DNA of 64,000 nt from positions 7,871,656-7,935,655 of the forward strand of contig JASXTE010000014.1 of the NCBI GenBank assembly GCA_030280995.1, in the 5' to 3' direction. A program made the translations under genes and the position numbers. The number at the start of each line of letters is the position of its first letter. Position 1 is the first letter of the stretch. This document shows positions 48,129 to 59,175 of the stretch, in pieces. Under the pieces are notes generated by a model. The model searched no databases. It saw only the letters and a program-made list of their open reading frames with translations, and was not told the origin of the DNA. This DNA comes from Hemileia vastatrix. Lineage: Eukaryota; Basidiomycota; Pucciniomycetes; Pucciniales; Zaghouaniaceae.

Positions 48129-48655
48129 CTCAAAAAGCACTGTAATAAAGCATTTGAAAAAAATCATGAACTTGCAACCAAAGTTGGAATACCGAATTGG
48201 TGTGAATCCAAATGGGAAGATATCAGCCACAAATATCTTTCATTTTCTAATGTTATTATCACTCATTCTGGATTTCACAATAAAATTCACACCGATACCA
48301 ATGACACCAATTTTCTTACTTTTGGTATATTCTCATATATCAAACCGATTACTGGCCAACCAATACCATCTCCAGCTAAAATCAAATGACATGGTTTATA
48401 TTTTCCAGACCACCGGTGCATCATTGATTTTGGTTTGGGAAATGGTATCATCAAAACTATTTGGATTCTTCTAAGGATAATCATCAAACGACCAAAGCTC
48501 CTCCTGGTTTGGAATCCTGTCAAGATTTAACACTTTTTGGTTGCTCATTTCAAATCAGTCATAAGTTGATTCAAAGAATCAATAAGGTAATGAAAGAAGT
48601 TAAAGTTAATCAATTTAAAAAAACTTTATTTAGATCCAAAAAGTATGGGGATTAG
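48129..48655 (+). pseudogene. Second TET/JBP-like dioxygenase remnant, in element H
   Basis: A frame starting near 48129 reads NHELATKVGIPNW, then a segment with the iron motif HTD in FHNKIHTDTNDTNFLTFGIF, a TGA at 48387-48389, and LYFPDHRCIIDFGLGNGIIKTIW. A shift of one base at about 48460 continues with DSSKDNHQTT (distal His) and FGCSFQISHKLIQRI, ending at 48655. Each block lines up with the gene at 37451-38640 (CAKLGIPG, VHLDKDASEYTLGIFF, GGELMFPEI, VTLWPANQLRHFTS, GSSIQISTRLFHAI). The residue matching the 2-oxoglutarate Arg is not Arg here. With a stop and a frameshift the copy is dead. It lies in the right arm of the Harbinger-like element, not in the giant transposon. Confidence 0.75.
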
Positions 48656-48878
48656 AGTTGTCATTGAAAATTTTATATTTTTTTGTAAATTTTTAATAAA
48701 TATTTTTTATGTATCAATTTCCTCAACTAAAGTAATGGGCCAACGACCTTGTGTTGTATAAAAGGTAATCATGATAACATTTATTTGTTTCATGGTGTTC
48801 CTCTAGCCTATACCTGTGGAAAGTCCCAAACTTTTGTTTCTAGATTTGATCTGCATTTTGGCTTGAGGGATTGTCATT

Positions 48879-50065
48879 ACTTTTGTCAGCCTAAATATCC
48901 TTAGGACTGAGTATTTCTTATGCTTAAAATAAGATAACCTTAATTAGATTAAGCTTATATCTTAAAAATAAGGTTAAAATAATAATATATATTATTTTAT
49001 TATATATATATATAATTATTATTCTATTATATAAATTATAATAGTTTAAATAGCTTATCCATGGCCTAATAATACTTATTAAGGTGTTAATGGAGTCATA
49101 ATATACTTATCTTAAGTGATATGAAGTAATTATTGACATACATAAGCTTATATGTATACATAAATCTCATATTCAGTGAAATATGCAGTATATTATGTAT
49201 ATTTAGGTATATAAGTGGGTTTTAGCCCCTTAATAGCCTATAACCTTTGTTTTTCTGCTTATTTTAGGTCATATGGACGAAATCAGTGGACTCACAACGC
49301 CTACAGAAGCATAGACACCTATATCAGGCGCATACACCCAGCTTGGACAACTAAAATTACTTCCTTGGATGGTTATTCACGGATTTATGGGTTGGAAATA
49401 TGTTTTTGGGTTAATGTGGATGCTTGGGGATGTTATTGGGGGCTTGGACATTTTATTTGTTTCCTTTATATACTTTTAGTTTCATTAAATCTCTTTTTGA
49501 TCTTTTATTTTACCTGTTTCTTTATGGTATCCGCTTTTATCTGGGTTTTCTATTTATGGTATGACTCTGTGTTATTATTAATAGTGATGGAGGGTCCTTA
49601 CTGGAGGTCTGGGTGTTGAAACTGCTTGAAGTGGACGCCATGGGGAGGTGATGGGCCCTCACAGTGCTGTAATTGCCGGGGATAGCAGTGACATCATCTG
49701 GATTGAAGGTCTGTGCACTCCAGTGGATTTGGGTATAAGTAAGGAGGGATTTTGACGGTTTATTATCATCATTCAATTACTACACTTCAAATAAACATTA
49801 TACTACAATTATTAACAATCAGAAATATATTATAAAGCCCTTATAAATTGATATTATCTTTATAAAAGCTATAACTATATTTTATTCTTCTATTTTCCAC
49901 CACTAGCACGCATTTAAATCCAAGTATTGTGAGTTTAATTTGAGTATAACTATTCTATTAGTCTTCCCCTGAGGTTTAATAACTAAATCATTTATTAATA
50001 AGTAATAGGACCATAAAATAACACTATTATATCATACTTATATACTAGACTGTACTGACAACTTT
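48879..50065 (+). repeat. Solo LTR of a family A-related Gypsy, with target duplication
   Basis: TGTCAG at 48884 to CTGACA at 50060, 1177 bp, flanked by a perfect 5-bp duplication ACTTT (48879-48883 and 50061-50065). It is closely similar to the LTR at 61924-63101 over its full length. No internal region remains, so the element was lost by LTR-LTR recombination. Confidence 0.93.
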
Positions 50066-50135
50066 AAACTAGGGAAATTGATATATATTAGATATTTATT
50101 TAATATTTTACATATTTATATTAAATTTAGATGAC

Positions 50136-50286
50136 TTCCACCACTTACTTCAATAAAATGCAGGGGGGGGTATTGCCAAATTTTCAAATCTGACATGTGA
50201 AATTGATGACTTAGAAAAATTTTGGTGATATCCACCCCTTGCTTCAATAAAATGCAGGGGAGAGTATTGCCAATTTTTCAAAACAG
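50136..50286. repeat. Two diverged direct repeats, 93 bp apart
   Basis: TCCACCACTTACTTCAATAA, then ATGCAGGGG and TATTGCCAAATTTTCAAA, occurs at 50136-50192 and with changes at 50229-50286. It lies just beyond the broken Harbinger transposase. Confidence 0.6.
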
Positions 50287-50351
50287 ATATAGAATTTTTT
50301 TGACTTGTAAATATTTTGGTGAAAATTTTTGACAAGAATGTGAAAGTAATT

Positions 50352-50972
50352 GTTTCCACCTTAAGCAGGTTTCTGGCTCAAAGGAATAGCAGTACCATCA
50401 ACAAAACCAATACATCCTGGGAAGCCCTCTGCTTGCATAACCTGAGATGATTCAAGTCACTCTTCTTTTGTTGGCCAGGTGAGAAGTTGAGATTACAAGG
50501 AGATGATGGCAGTGATACATTGTTTGGTATAAGTATTAACTGAACCATACCCTAAATCAAAGACATTTTCTAAATGTTTCAAAGAGGCTCCATTACCATT
50601 TGAACCCAAATGACATAGTGTGATGGACAATTGAATTGAAGGATGTCGTTGTTCTTTTTGAGAATTATTGTGAAATATGGGATGATCCTGAATAAGCTCA
50701 AGCAATTTAAGGAAACATTCCTGAGAAGTCCTGAACAGATGTCTAAAACTGGGTGTAGATAGTTTAAGAAGTGTTTGGATGGTGTACTTGGGGGTATGAA
50801 GTACTTGAGGCTTTCTGGGAAGAAGGTAATGTTTCGTGGCCATTTTTGATAAAAAGACAAAATCTTCTTCTAGATCAGAATCAGAATCGCAATCAGAGTC
50901 TAAGAGCAGTTCAAGAGCCATGAAAGTCATTGCTTTATGTAATTTATCACGATTTGAAAGTGAGGAAGGCAT
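50352..50972 (-). pseudogene. PIF/Harbinger transposase, N-terminal half, broken
   Basis: A minus-strand frame starting at ATG 50972 (MPSSLSNRDKLHKAMTF), 271 bp inside the right end of H. After an acidic stretch it has the N-terminal domain typical of Harbinger transposases (FRHLFRTSQECFLKLLELIQ, QLSITLCHLGSNGNGASLKH, VFDLGYGSVNTYTKQC). It stops at 50493, but the same frame goes on through further stops to WPTKEE and EGFPGCIGFVDGTAIPLSQK, the box around the first catalytic Asp. Three in-frame stops are seen; the rest of the DDE domain is missing, and the solo LTR begins nearby. The enzyme would have cut the TIRs at 7741 and 51243. Confidence 0.8.
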
Positions 50973-51196
50973 GACTCTTATATGATATGATATGAAAATG
51001 TAAATGATGTAGGATGTTTTGAGTTATGAAGTGTTATGCTGTGGAGTGCTGCGTATGAATGGGATGATGCTGACAAATCAGTGAAATGGGACTTGATTGT
51101 GAAATCAGCACTTTTGGTTGGGAAAGTGCGGATTTGAGTGAAATAAGTGACTTATTTCATTTTGAAATCCACCAGTATTGGGGCTAGTGTGTTTTG

Positions 51197-51243
51197 GAAA
51201 TCCGCACTTATTTAAGTGCGGATTTGCCAGAACTGACACCCCC
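51197..51243 (-). repeat. Right terminal inverted repeat of H
   Basis: The inverse of 7741-7788, ending CTGACACCCCC, followed by TA. CACTTATTTCA and GCGGATTT-type subterminal repeats lie just inside, at 51105-51165. Confidence 0.85.
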
Positions 51244-53235
51244 TAATTGAGTGACATTTTTTTTAAGTTCTTACAGTCTCACCCAGCTAGGGGCATGAAG
51301 GCATGGTTAACTAATTGGCTAGGTACAAGTGGGGAGTAATGAATGTAATGAGTTAGGTAACAAAAGGGCAATTGAAAGGATAACATGGGTGGGGGAGCAG
51401 CCAGGCGGCTTGAGAACACTGATGGAGTTGTTATGGGGGGTAATCCTTGAGGGGTTGTGGTTTCATGGGCAGGGATTTTAGAAAGAATGTTTGCAGAGTG
51501 GAACTCTGCAGAAGACCCAAGGCAAATGACCAAGCATGTTTGTCCAGAAAATGGGGAGTTTTCAAAGTTGGGTAGGTTGAAAAAGTGGGGTGGGTTTATC
51601 CAGCCTTCACATACATGTCCATCCAATGTAGGTTGCTGAGGGAGAATAGAGATATTGTGGGGATAACGGGACATCAACACCAGCATGAAAACAAGTGTGC
51701 TAACCATGGACGAAGGGTGTGTGTGGTTAAAAAGGGGGGAGGCAGCAGTGATTTGAACCTGCGACACACAAGTCAAGGCAACAGGTGGCCATCCAGGCGA
51801 TGATCTAACCACATAGACCATCTCACCCCATTGAGTGTCATATGAGAAACTGAGACTAGGGCCAAAAGCTGCAGAAAAGGTGCCAGAAGGTGACTTTGAC
51901 CTGTAACTGTAGATGAAGTGAGAGGAGAAATGAAAGGAGTAGATGGTGGAAAGGACTTCTCATTTAGCGGATTCTTTTGAGGTCCCAATGATGATGTTGA
52001 AGAGTACAGGGTACCAAGGAGGTAAGGAGTTTGGACATTTTGTGCCAAAATTATTGAGGGGGGAGGAGGGGGGGAAGATTTGTGAGATGGAGAGGGAGTG
52101 AAGTTGATGAAATTGGGCTTTGGGAAGGGATGGGAGATGAGGTTTCTGGCCAATTTGGCCATATACCAAAGGGGTTTAACAAAATGGGGGTAGATGCTCT
52201 CACTGTTGCACAACTCACTGCAGCAAATGTTCATTTCATCTTGAGGCACAACAATGGTGCAACAATTATGCAACAGTTATGTTACAATTGTTTTTAGCAC
52301 TTCAAGGTCTTAAGTGGGTCTTAAGTGCCAAAAAGAATCCTTGCATCCCACGGAAAAACAAAAATGTGTTGTCGTGACTGTTGCATACTTGTTGCACACA
52401 TGGCAAAAAAAAATTGTCTTAGTGTAAGTTACCAATTCATTTATTTTTTACAATACCGCAAAATTTGATATAAAACAAGACTTTTATAACTCTACAAAGA
52501 AGATTTTTGTTTAATATTGTATGAACAATAGGGAAAATACTTCTATAGAAATTACTTGAGAATATTTTCTTGTTTATGGTAAAAGGCTGCTTCTATCATT
52601 TCTGTTTTTAAATTTCATAATCTTGAAATTTAAAATTTAAAATTTCCATGAGGTAGTTCTTTTTTCTGTACTCAAATAGTTTTAAGAATAAAAAATGCTT
52701 TTCTGATATTTCCAATCAAGTAAAATTAAAATTTAAGAGTCTTTTATAAAATTGGTTTGATTTCATCCATGGCCATTTCTTAATTTTTTTGATCAAAATT
52801 TCCTTTTTGACTCTTACTTTTTGCAACTATCATAATTGGGGTTTTCAAGCATATTTTAAAGAATTTACACTGATTTTCTAGGTGTCAATATAGTATCTGT
52901 TTATTACGCAAAGTTCAATGTTGAAATAGCCATCTGTTTTTTCAAAATCAACCACTATCTTTATTTTTTTGATCATCAGAAAAGGTGAATTCACTTTATT
53001 TGCTATTTACCTTGATTCAAGATGATAAAGTTGAATCATGTTTACTCTGTCAATTTTTATAGAAACTGAAAGCTCATCAATTTTCATCATAGTGGTGTAA
53101 GATACCCACCAATTATGTCAAAAAACCAAAATTTTGGTTCAATAATATTTTTTAATGCATTTCTAGTAAGAAAGTGTCTGTGTATTGTTCCAAGAAAGTG
53201 TTAGAATTTTTTTCATTTCTTAACCAGATATATTT
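51244..53235. other. Intergenic, repeat remnants, no convincing gene
   Basis: The two long minus-strand frames here (51279-51821 and 51773-52273) are Pro/Ser-rich and run through the tRNA-like unit, so they are probably chance. The part from 52440 on is AT-rich and empty. Confidence 0.5.
51729..51832 (-). repeat. tRNA-like SINE unit
   Basis: On the minus strand, GGGGTGAGATGG leads to TGGTTAGATCATCGCCTGG (A-box-like), then GCAGGTTCAAATCACTGC (B box GGTTCAAATC inside a short stem) and a run of T at 51729-51733 that could end RNA polymerase III transcription. A full tRNA cloverleaf does not form cleanly, so a tRNA-derived SINE is more likely than a working tRNA. Confidence 0.5.
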
Positions 53236-54501
53236 TCATTTTTCCTCATCATCCAAGAATTCGCTGGAACCTCCTCCTATGGTGTAGCCAGAGTTGGTGC
53301 TGTTACCACTGATATAAAGTCTATTGGGATACATGCTAGATTCACCTGAATTGAGTTCTGTTTGATCTTCACCATTGTCTTCTATTTGTTTGTCCTCTTT
53401 TGTCTTTTTCTTTTCAGGATATGCAGTTTTACTAAAGTCTGTGGAGCTGCCTTGTAATGTATTATCCAAAGTAGAACGATAATCCTAATCATGAAGGGGT
53501 TAACTATTTTCTTCGGAAGGATATTCGGTTTTATTGTATGGATAACCAGCTTCATTCCAAGTACGGCCATTTTTCTTCGAAGGATAATCACCTTTACCTG
53601 AAGAATTCTCACTAAGAGTCGGTTGAAAAGAACCACTGAAATAGTCATCTTTATTTTCAAGAGATTGGCTGTTACTTAAACCAGGGGAATATCTAGCCTT
53701 TGAACTTTTTTCCCCTCCAGGATAAGCGCTTTGATATGAAAATTCTGATTCGGGGCCATTATTGCCATTTTCTAGGGAGTTATCCGAGTCGTTATTTTGC
53801 ACAAATGCTTGCTCAAGATTCAAGGTTCCACCTTGATCGCCTAATTTTGAACCCGTCATGCTTTCAAACGGACTCGCAGCAAAATTATCAGGAGTCTGGG
53901 GAAGGTTTATACTCCCTAATAGATTTATAGGATGAAATTTATCAGTGGTATATTCATTGTTTTCAAGATTCATCTTCGAGGGGCTGTTTTCTGCGTTTTA
54001 AAAATGAGAATTACTGCCAGTTAGTCTAGAGTTTTCTGGTTTCAACGTGCCTTTATAATCATCCCACTTACCTTTACTAGTAGAATTGTTGTCCAAAGAC
54101 CCAAAATTGTAACTATCCTTAGATGTTAAGTTTGAAGGCGGATCCTGCTCGTCATCTCCCATTAACATATGGTTTCCAGAGCTTGTTTTAGTTGAGCTTG
54201 TTTGACTGGACTTCTGAAATCCCAAAATGCTAACACCAGGTTCTGAATTATCAGTCCAAGTGGTAGTTTTCTCCTCCCCATTGGGAATTTTTTTTGTCTG
54301 TACCTGTCGGTTTGGAGATGACTTGGGGTCAGAAGAATCTAAGCTCAAGCCAAGTTCCTCACGCTTCCAGTGGCGTTGAGTTGCAGCTAATGGCAGCTGA
54401 ATGGGATGACCATACGCATATAATGACTCAGGTGAATATGAAAGAAAAAAGAAAGAAGCGAGTAAAAGAGAGGCAGTTATTGGAATATTTGTTCTAAACA
54501 T
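53236..54501 (-). pseudogene. Secreted Ser/Asn-rich protein with YP repeats, three premature stops
   Basis: The start is ATG at 54499-54501. A signal peptide follows (MFRTNIPITASLLLASFFFL, to about residue 28), then a Lys-Arg site (HWKREELG) of the type cut by Kex2. About 420 codons run to 53236 in one frame, interrupted by TAA at 53998-54000, TAA at 53500-53502 and TAG at 53485-53487. The second half carries six YP units (SAYPGGEK, GDYPSKKN, AGYPYNK, TEYPSEEN, TAYPEKKK, SMYPNRL). There are no membrane segments after the signal. In a rust such a protein would be a candidate secreted effector or cell-wall repeat protein; this is inference. There are no frameshifts. Confidence 0.65.
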
Positions 54502-54800
54502 GACTATAAGCGAAGATTTGTGGATAGTTCTAAATTTTGAATGCAAGGCTGCAAGCCGAATTTCCCGCAAAATTGAAGAACAAAACAATATATAGATAAA
54601 ATGGGTGTCAGAAAACTCTTTAGAATTGAAATGAAAATTGACCATCTTTATACAGGAGATATGGCTAACATATCATGTCTGCAACTTGGAGATAAGTTTA
54701 TTCTACCGGTTGATTGGTATGGACGCTAATAATAGCTCTCGATAATGTCACCACGACTTGAAGAATCAAACGATAAAACACAAAAGTAAGTCACTGCCTT

Positions 54801-55647
54801 TGTTAGTGTTGCGTGTTTTCAATTACCTTGTGGTGACGAGTTTCATCCTCGAAAAGCTAGTAATCTAAGGAAATAAATAAATGAAAGAGTAAATAAAAAT
54901 AAAACCGAATATTGGAACTGTATTCCCGTGATGCCCCTTGCGTTATTTCTTACAATCCTGCCTTCGGCTCAACTCTATCCTCGGCTATTAATACTTCATT
55001 TCATTGATCTTACCTTCTCCTAAGAGATATTTCCATCTGATGACTTTCCTCATCTTGGTCAAAGACTAGCCTCTATTGTTTCAAAATCTTTTATTGCTAC
55101 ACTACCTTCTGTACAGCTCTTACTACAGTATTTGACTCCACATTATTTTCTCTTTCCATAGTCTTGCATCTGTGTCCACCATACTCATCCATAATATTTG
55201 TCCACCTCCACCATGTTCTTCCCATTGCTACTGTTTCCCACTTTCCAGCCAGTATTTCTCTCTCTTTGTAGCATCCATTGTCTTAACTCCTTCTTTCTCT
55301 TATTGCATAATTAATCTCCTCCATGATTGTTTTTCTCCACCTTTTATATTTGCTTCCTTATGTATCGTGTTATCCTTCATGCCCCATGCTAGGTGAGTCT
55401 GTAAGAAATATTTAAAAAAACACCTATTCTCTCCTATATTATAAAAACCGCCCTTACTATTTGCCTCTCCATAATAAGTTACATCTTACCATAGGTAATA
55501 CACTCCTAATATATCTTCTTTTGCTATTTACTCTTTACGGCTTCAGTATTTTTCGACTTGCTGCACTCGTCATTGGTTGCGCTGCTCACCAACCTTTTTC
55601 TTATGAAAATATCTAAAATATTTTGGACTCATCTTGACATTTCAACA
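54801..55647 (+). repeat. Probable Ty1/Copia LTR
   Basis: It starts TGTTAGTGTTG and ends TTTCAACA, giving TGTT/AACA ends, 847 bp. It is followed directly by AATTATGAGACCAGGTTC, in the place of a primer binding site, and then by a Copia-like gag start. No second copy is present, so the ends are tentative. The small frame at 55172 lies inside it and is not a gene. Confidence 0.5.
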
Positions 55648-55708
55648 AATTATGAGACCAGGTTCAATACTCTAAAAATTGAGTAATTAATATCTGAACT
55701 ACCTCAAG

Positions 55709-55807
55709 ATGTCTACTTCCGAAACCTCTAGCCTGAGTGACATTCCCCTCTTCACCAAGAACAATCATCAAATTTGGTCATTCCGCATGAAGAGCTTGAA
55801 AGGTTAA
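55709..55807 (+). pseudogene. gag: Start of a Ty1/Copia gag, truncated
   Basis: ATG at 55709 encodes 32 residues (MSTSETSSLSDIPLFTKNNH, then QIWSFRMKS) before TAA at 55805. The pattern IPLF-TKNNHQIWSFRMKS is the usual beginning of Copia gag, where a Trp follows the first helix. It lies 62 bp after the proposed LTR end. The rest of the element is gone. Confidence 0.55.
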
Positions 55808-56080
55808 GGCAGTAACATAAATGTAAGTGAAGAGGGACTTGGACAGAACTGGATAAGGACTAGAGAGAACTAATAAAATAAAGAGTAAAGACCGATGAAA
55901 ACAGTTAAGGGTAATAGTGAGTAAGAGTGGCTAAGCTAACAAAAGAGATGAGGAAACGATACAGTGTAACGACACTAGTATTAACTCGGAGTGAGTACTG
56001 CTGGGATTATCAATAATGTATAAGAAAAATCAATCTGAGAAGAGATGGAAATTTTTAATAGCGAAGTCACCACAAAAAAA

Positions 56081-56263
56081 CACCTGGCGTCTGTTAGCAG
56101 GTGCCAATCCCTCAATTCATCTTTGATTCAAGAGTAACTCAGATTTGATGCCGTGCGAGCTAGCGTGCTCATTGTTCAGTGCGCGGTCTTTCAAGAATAA
56201 TTACAGCTAAGCTAAAACTGATTTAAATCAAAGATAGGGATTGGCACCTGCTATCAGGTGCCC
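56081..56263. repeat. Short inverted-repeat element (MITE)
   Basis: The left part CACCTGGCGTC...AGCAGGTGCCAATCCCT is matched in inverse by AGGGATTGGCACCTGCT at 56236-56252, with ATCTTTGATT and AATCAAAGAT continuing inwards. About 180 bp, noncoding. A T run follows the right end and an A run precedes the left; no clear target duplication. Confidence 0.65.
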
Positions 56264-56569
56264 ACTTTTTTTTTCTGGTAAGAACTTTATGACTGGATTT
56301 ATGGAGTAGGTCTGTTATGAAGTATATAACTTACACCACAAGAGCATCGATGACGTTTTGTGCTTTTCGCCACCCGATCGTTTGAACTGTCAGTCAAGAA
56401 ATCTATCATTTAGGGCATCTCCACTCGTTTCGGTAAACCCCTTCGGTATGCATATTTTGACCCCGGCAACATCACTCGTTCCATTAAGACCCTCTTCGGT
56501 AAGCCATCAAATAGGCAATTTGTCGATAAGGGTCAGTAACCTTACACTACCCACCAAGTAAGATATCCC

Positions 56570-57289
56570 TTAGAGCATCCACACTCGTGCGGGTGTGTAA
56601 CTCCTGCTTACTTGCACATTAGTTCTGAGTTGCACTAATTAATGAGGCCATTTCACACTCGTTAGTGAAAATCTTCACTATTCGCGAGTTACCCAAAATA
56701 TTCAACACTCATGTTTTTGCATGAATTCAGTAATTTCTAATTTATTTTCTCACATGTCTTTGCACTAACTTGGTATATTCATCATTTTTACACTAAATCG
56801 TTTTTTGCCACAATTAGGCCATTCAACTGCCTCAAAGAATTACTAGACCTAGATGAGGATCACCTTACCTTTACTTACTTGTCAACTACCCTCCAAGTGG
56901 ACACTGATTAGGTGACCTCGTTTTCTTACTTTATGTGGTGATAGGACTATTTAGAGGTGTGTACATTCCACAGAACCTGTAGTAAAATAATATAGAGCTG
57001 GTTTTGGGTGTGATATGATGATGAGAAGTGAGAAAAGTAGCGTTCAGTAAGAGTGAAGTCTTAATGAAATGGAGGTATTGAGGTGTTGCGAGTGTGGTCT
57101 GTTGAGATGAATGACTGAAAAAATGGCGGGGCAGAAAATGAGTTACACAAATGGTTCAATAATTTGTGGAAAGATCCACGAATTACTGAAAAGATTAGTG
57201 ATTTGACCCTTTACCAAATGACTAAAACATGATGAGTGCGGAATATTAGCCGCTATAGCTAATTTGACCCGCAAGTGTGGATGCTCTTA
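56570..57289. repeat. Harbinger-type MITE with TTA duplications
   Basis: TTA, GAGCATCCACACTCGTGCGGGT at 56573, inverse ACCCGCAAGTGTGGATGCTC ending 57286, TTA. The element is 714 bp and noncoding, and TTA is the classic PIF/Harbinger target. A partial relative (GGGCATCTCCACTCG) begins near 56409. Confidence 0.8.
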
Positions 57290-58500
57290 GAGCATCCCCA
57301 GCCGTTTCAGCAAATATTCAGTAGCTATATGCATTTTACTGGCACCATTTGTTACTTAATTGAAATATTCATCAGCCGTATGCAAATTCTTTAATTAAAC
57401 ACGCGTTAAAAAAATATTTATCAATTGTGTAACACATTCAGTAACTACTAGCACATCCATTTCACACTTCAACTCATACACACACATCCCCAATAACATG
57501 GCACAACAATTCATGCACATTATAGATGAACTTCAATCTATTGAAGAAGAAGAAATAATATTTAGAGAACTTTTAGAGTCAATGAATTCAAGTAATAAAG
57601 CCCACAAAAAACATTTATTAATCGCAATCGCATTGATGGACATCACTGGCTTATGAAAGACTACTTTCATCCTAATAGTACCTACAACTCAACCATGTTT
57701 CACTGCCATTTTTGCATTGGTAAAACTCTATTTCTTAAAATTTCTAATGATCTACAGCTACATAATATGTATTGGACACAGAGGACTGTAAGTCAAAAAA
57801 AATGTCTTGTATCCACTCTTTGACTCAATTTAATTTATGACAGGATTGTTGCGGCCAAGTTGGTTTGTTGCCTGAGCAAAAAATCACTTCTGTTCTGTGT
57901 CAACTTGCCTATGGAATCACTGCAGATGGAACAGATGAATATGTCTGAATTGGAGAGAGTACTGCCCCAGAATGTCTAAAACACTTCATCAAGGACATCA
58001 TCACATTGTGTAAGCCAGAATACTTACATGAACCCAACACCAATGAGAAGAAATCAATTCTTAAGGAGTATGAAGATGGTGGTTTTCCTGGGTGCCTTGG
58101 GGCAATAGATGGTAAGCGCTGGGAGGGGAAAAATTGTCTTGGTGCATGGGCAGGTCAGTTCCAGGGAAAAGAATGCACCCCTACAATAATTTTAGAAGCA
58201 GTTGCGTCACAAAACCTGCATTTTTGGCACTGTTTTTTTGGTATTCCTGGAGCTCTAAACAATATTAATGTACTTCATTTAAGTCACTTATTTGACAAAT
58301 TGATCACAGGAACTCAAGATGAGGTGCATTTTAAAATTAACAAACAGAAATATACTAGACCATATTATCTAGCTGATGGTATCTATCCACCTTGTTCAAC
58401 CCTTGTAAAAACAATTAATCACCCTCAGGACAAAGCCTGTCAATGGATTACTTTTGGTCTAGAAGATTTAACGGTGGTCCAATGGCTGTGAAAGGTAGGA
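57290..58500 (+). pseudogene. PIF/Harbinger transposase, second family, broken
   Basis: A left terminus GAGCATCCCCAGCCG at 57290 shares its TTA with the neighbouring MITE. From ATG at 57498 (MAQQFMHIIDELQSIEEEEI) the frame breaks within about 50 residues; other frames continue through an intron-like gap to DCCGQVGLLPEQKITSVLCQ and LAYGITADGTDEYV, a stop, then the open stretch 58006-58491. That stretch has GGFPGCLGAIDGKRWEGKNC (first Asp), AWAGQFQGKE, TIILEAVASQNLHFWHCFFG and PGALNNINVL (second Asp region), YLADGIYPP. This is the plant-type Harbinger nuclease. The C-terminus and right end are missing, probably because the family A element to the right cut them off. Confidence 0.8.
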
Positions 58501-58559
58501 AAGTCAAGATTTCAAAAATGTACATAATTTTTAACTTTATAAGTTTATTACTCAATGAA

Positions 58560-59175
58560 AAGGTAAAGAATAATTATTATTATTACTTTGAAAACTTAGA
58601 AATACGTAGATTTAAGTACTAAGATAGGATAGTAGTAATATATAAATGTTATATAAATAAAATAAATTTTGTGGGGTGAGAATGGAATGATCAAGAACAA
58701 CCAAAATGGGAGGCCTTATATAGGCAAAAAGGAGAGAAACCACAGAGCTAAAATTCTATATACAGAAGTATGAGAGAAGGAAAATTCCAGAATAAGATAT
58801 TTCAAATATTAATAATGTTGTATAAAGAATGAGTCAATAAAATGTATTTCCTGTATGCACCAATTATTTGATTTATTTTAAAGTTTTTCTGTAAATGCCA
58901 TTTTAAAATAATATAATTTGAATTTAAAATTTTGTATTAATATATTTTTATTTCACTCTTGACCTGTCATGAGGACAGTTTTAAGGAATAAAAATATGGG
59001 AAACATAATTTATTTTAAATATTTACTTAATTAACTTATTTTAATTAGTTAAATTATTACAAGTAATTTTTTTAAGTAAATATAATATAATTAAAAATAA
59101 GAATTATAAAGGTGTGGCTTCCTCCCAGAAAATAATTAATTATTTTACTGGGTAAGTCTAGTAGCCTGGCTGACA
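58560..59175 (-). repeat. 3' LTR of the reverse-strand family A element
   Basis: On the minus strand TGTCAGCCAGGCTAC starts at 59175 after a purine tract (AGAGTGAGGGAG). The left limit is approximate: no clear CTGACA end was found before the Harbinger remnant at 58500. Confidence 0.5.
58714..58722 (-). promoter_or_regulatory. TATA box in the reverse family A LTR
   Basis: TATATAAGG on the minus strand, followed by a pyrimidine-containing stretch (CCTCCCATTTTGG); it lies 450 bp inside the LTR that starts at 59175. Confidence 0.45.

Larger units (their letters stand above)
7741..51243. mobile_element. Outer PIF/Harbinger-like element H, split by a large insertion
   Basis: The sequence at 7741 (GGGGGTGTCAGTTCTGGC...) occurs in inverted form ending at 51243. 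Both copies are followed inwards by a GCACTTAA/TTAAGTGC palindrome and by CACTTATTTCA subterminal repeats. Each side is bordered by TA (7739-7740 and 51244-51245). The right arm encodes the N-terminal half of a PIF/Harbinger transposase reading away from the right end. If the 38.8-kb unit 8155-47001 and the solo LTR are removed, H is about 3.5 kb, a normal size for a Harbinger element. The alternative is that the two ends belong to two separate elements of one family. Confidence 0.6.

Noticed and set aside
48070..48474. A hydrophobic 134-codon plus-strand frame
   Set aside because: It is a shadow frame of the TET/JBP-like remnant, whose motifs are in a neighbouring frame.
49215..49619. A 134-codon frame inside the solo LTR, also present at 62255-62659 in the sister LTR
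   Set aside because: Nearly all differences between the two copies change the amino acid, so there is no sign of selection for a protein; it is a chance frame in a conserved LTR.
51279..52273. Two minus-strand frames of 166 and 180 codons
   Set aside because: Pro/Ser-rich, overlapping each other and the tRNA-like unit, no recognisable domain or intron pattern.
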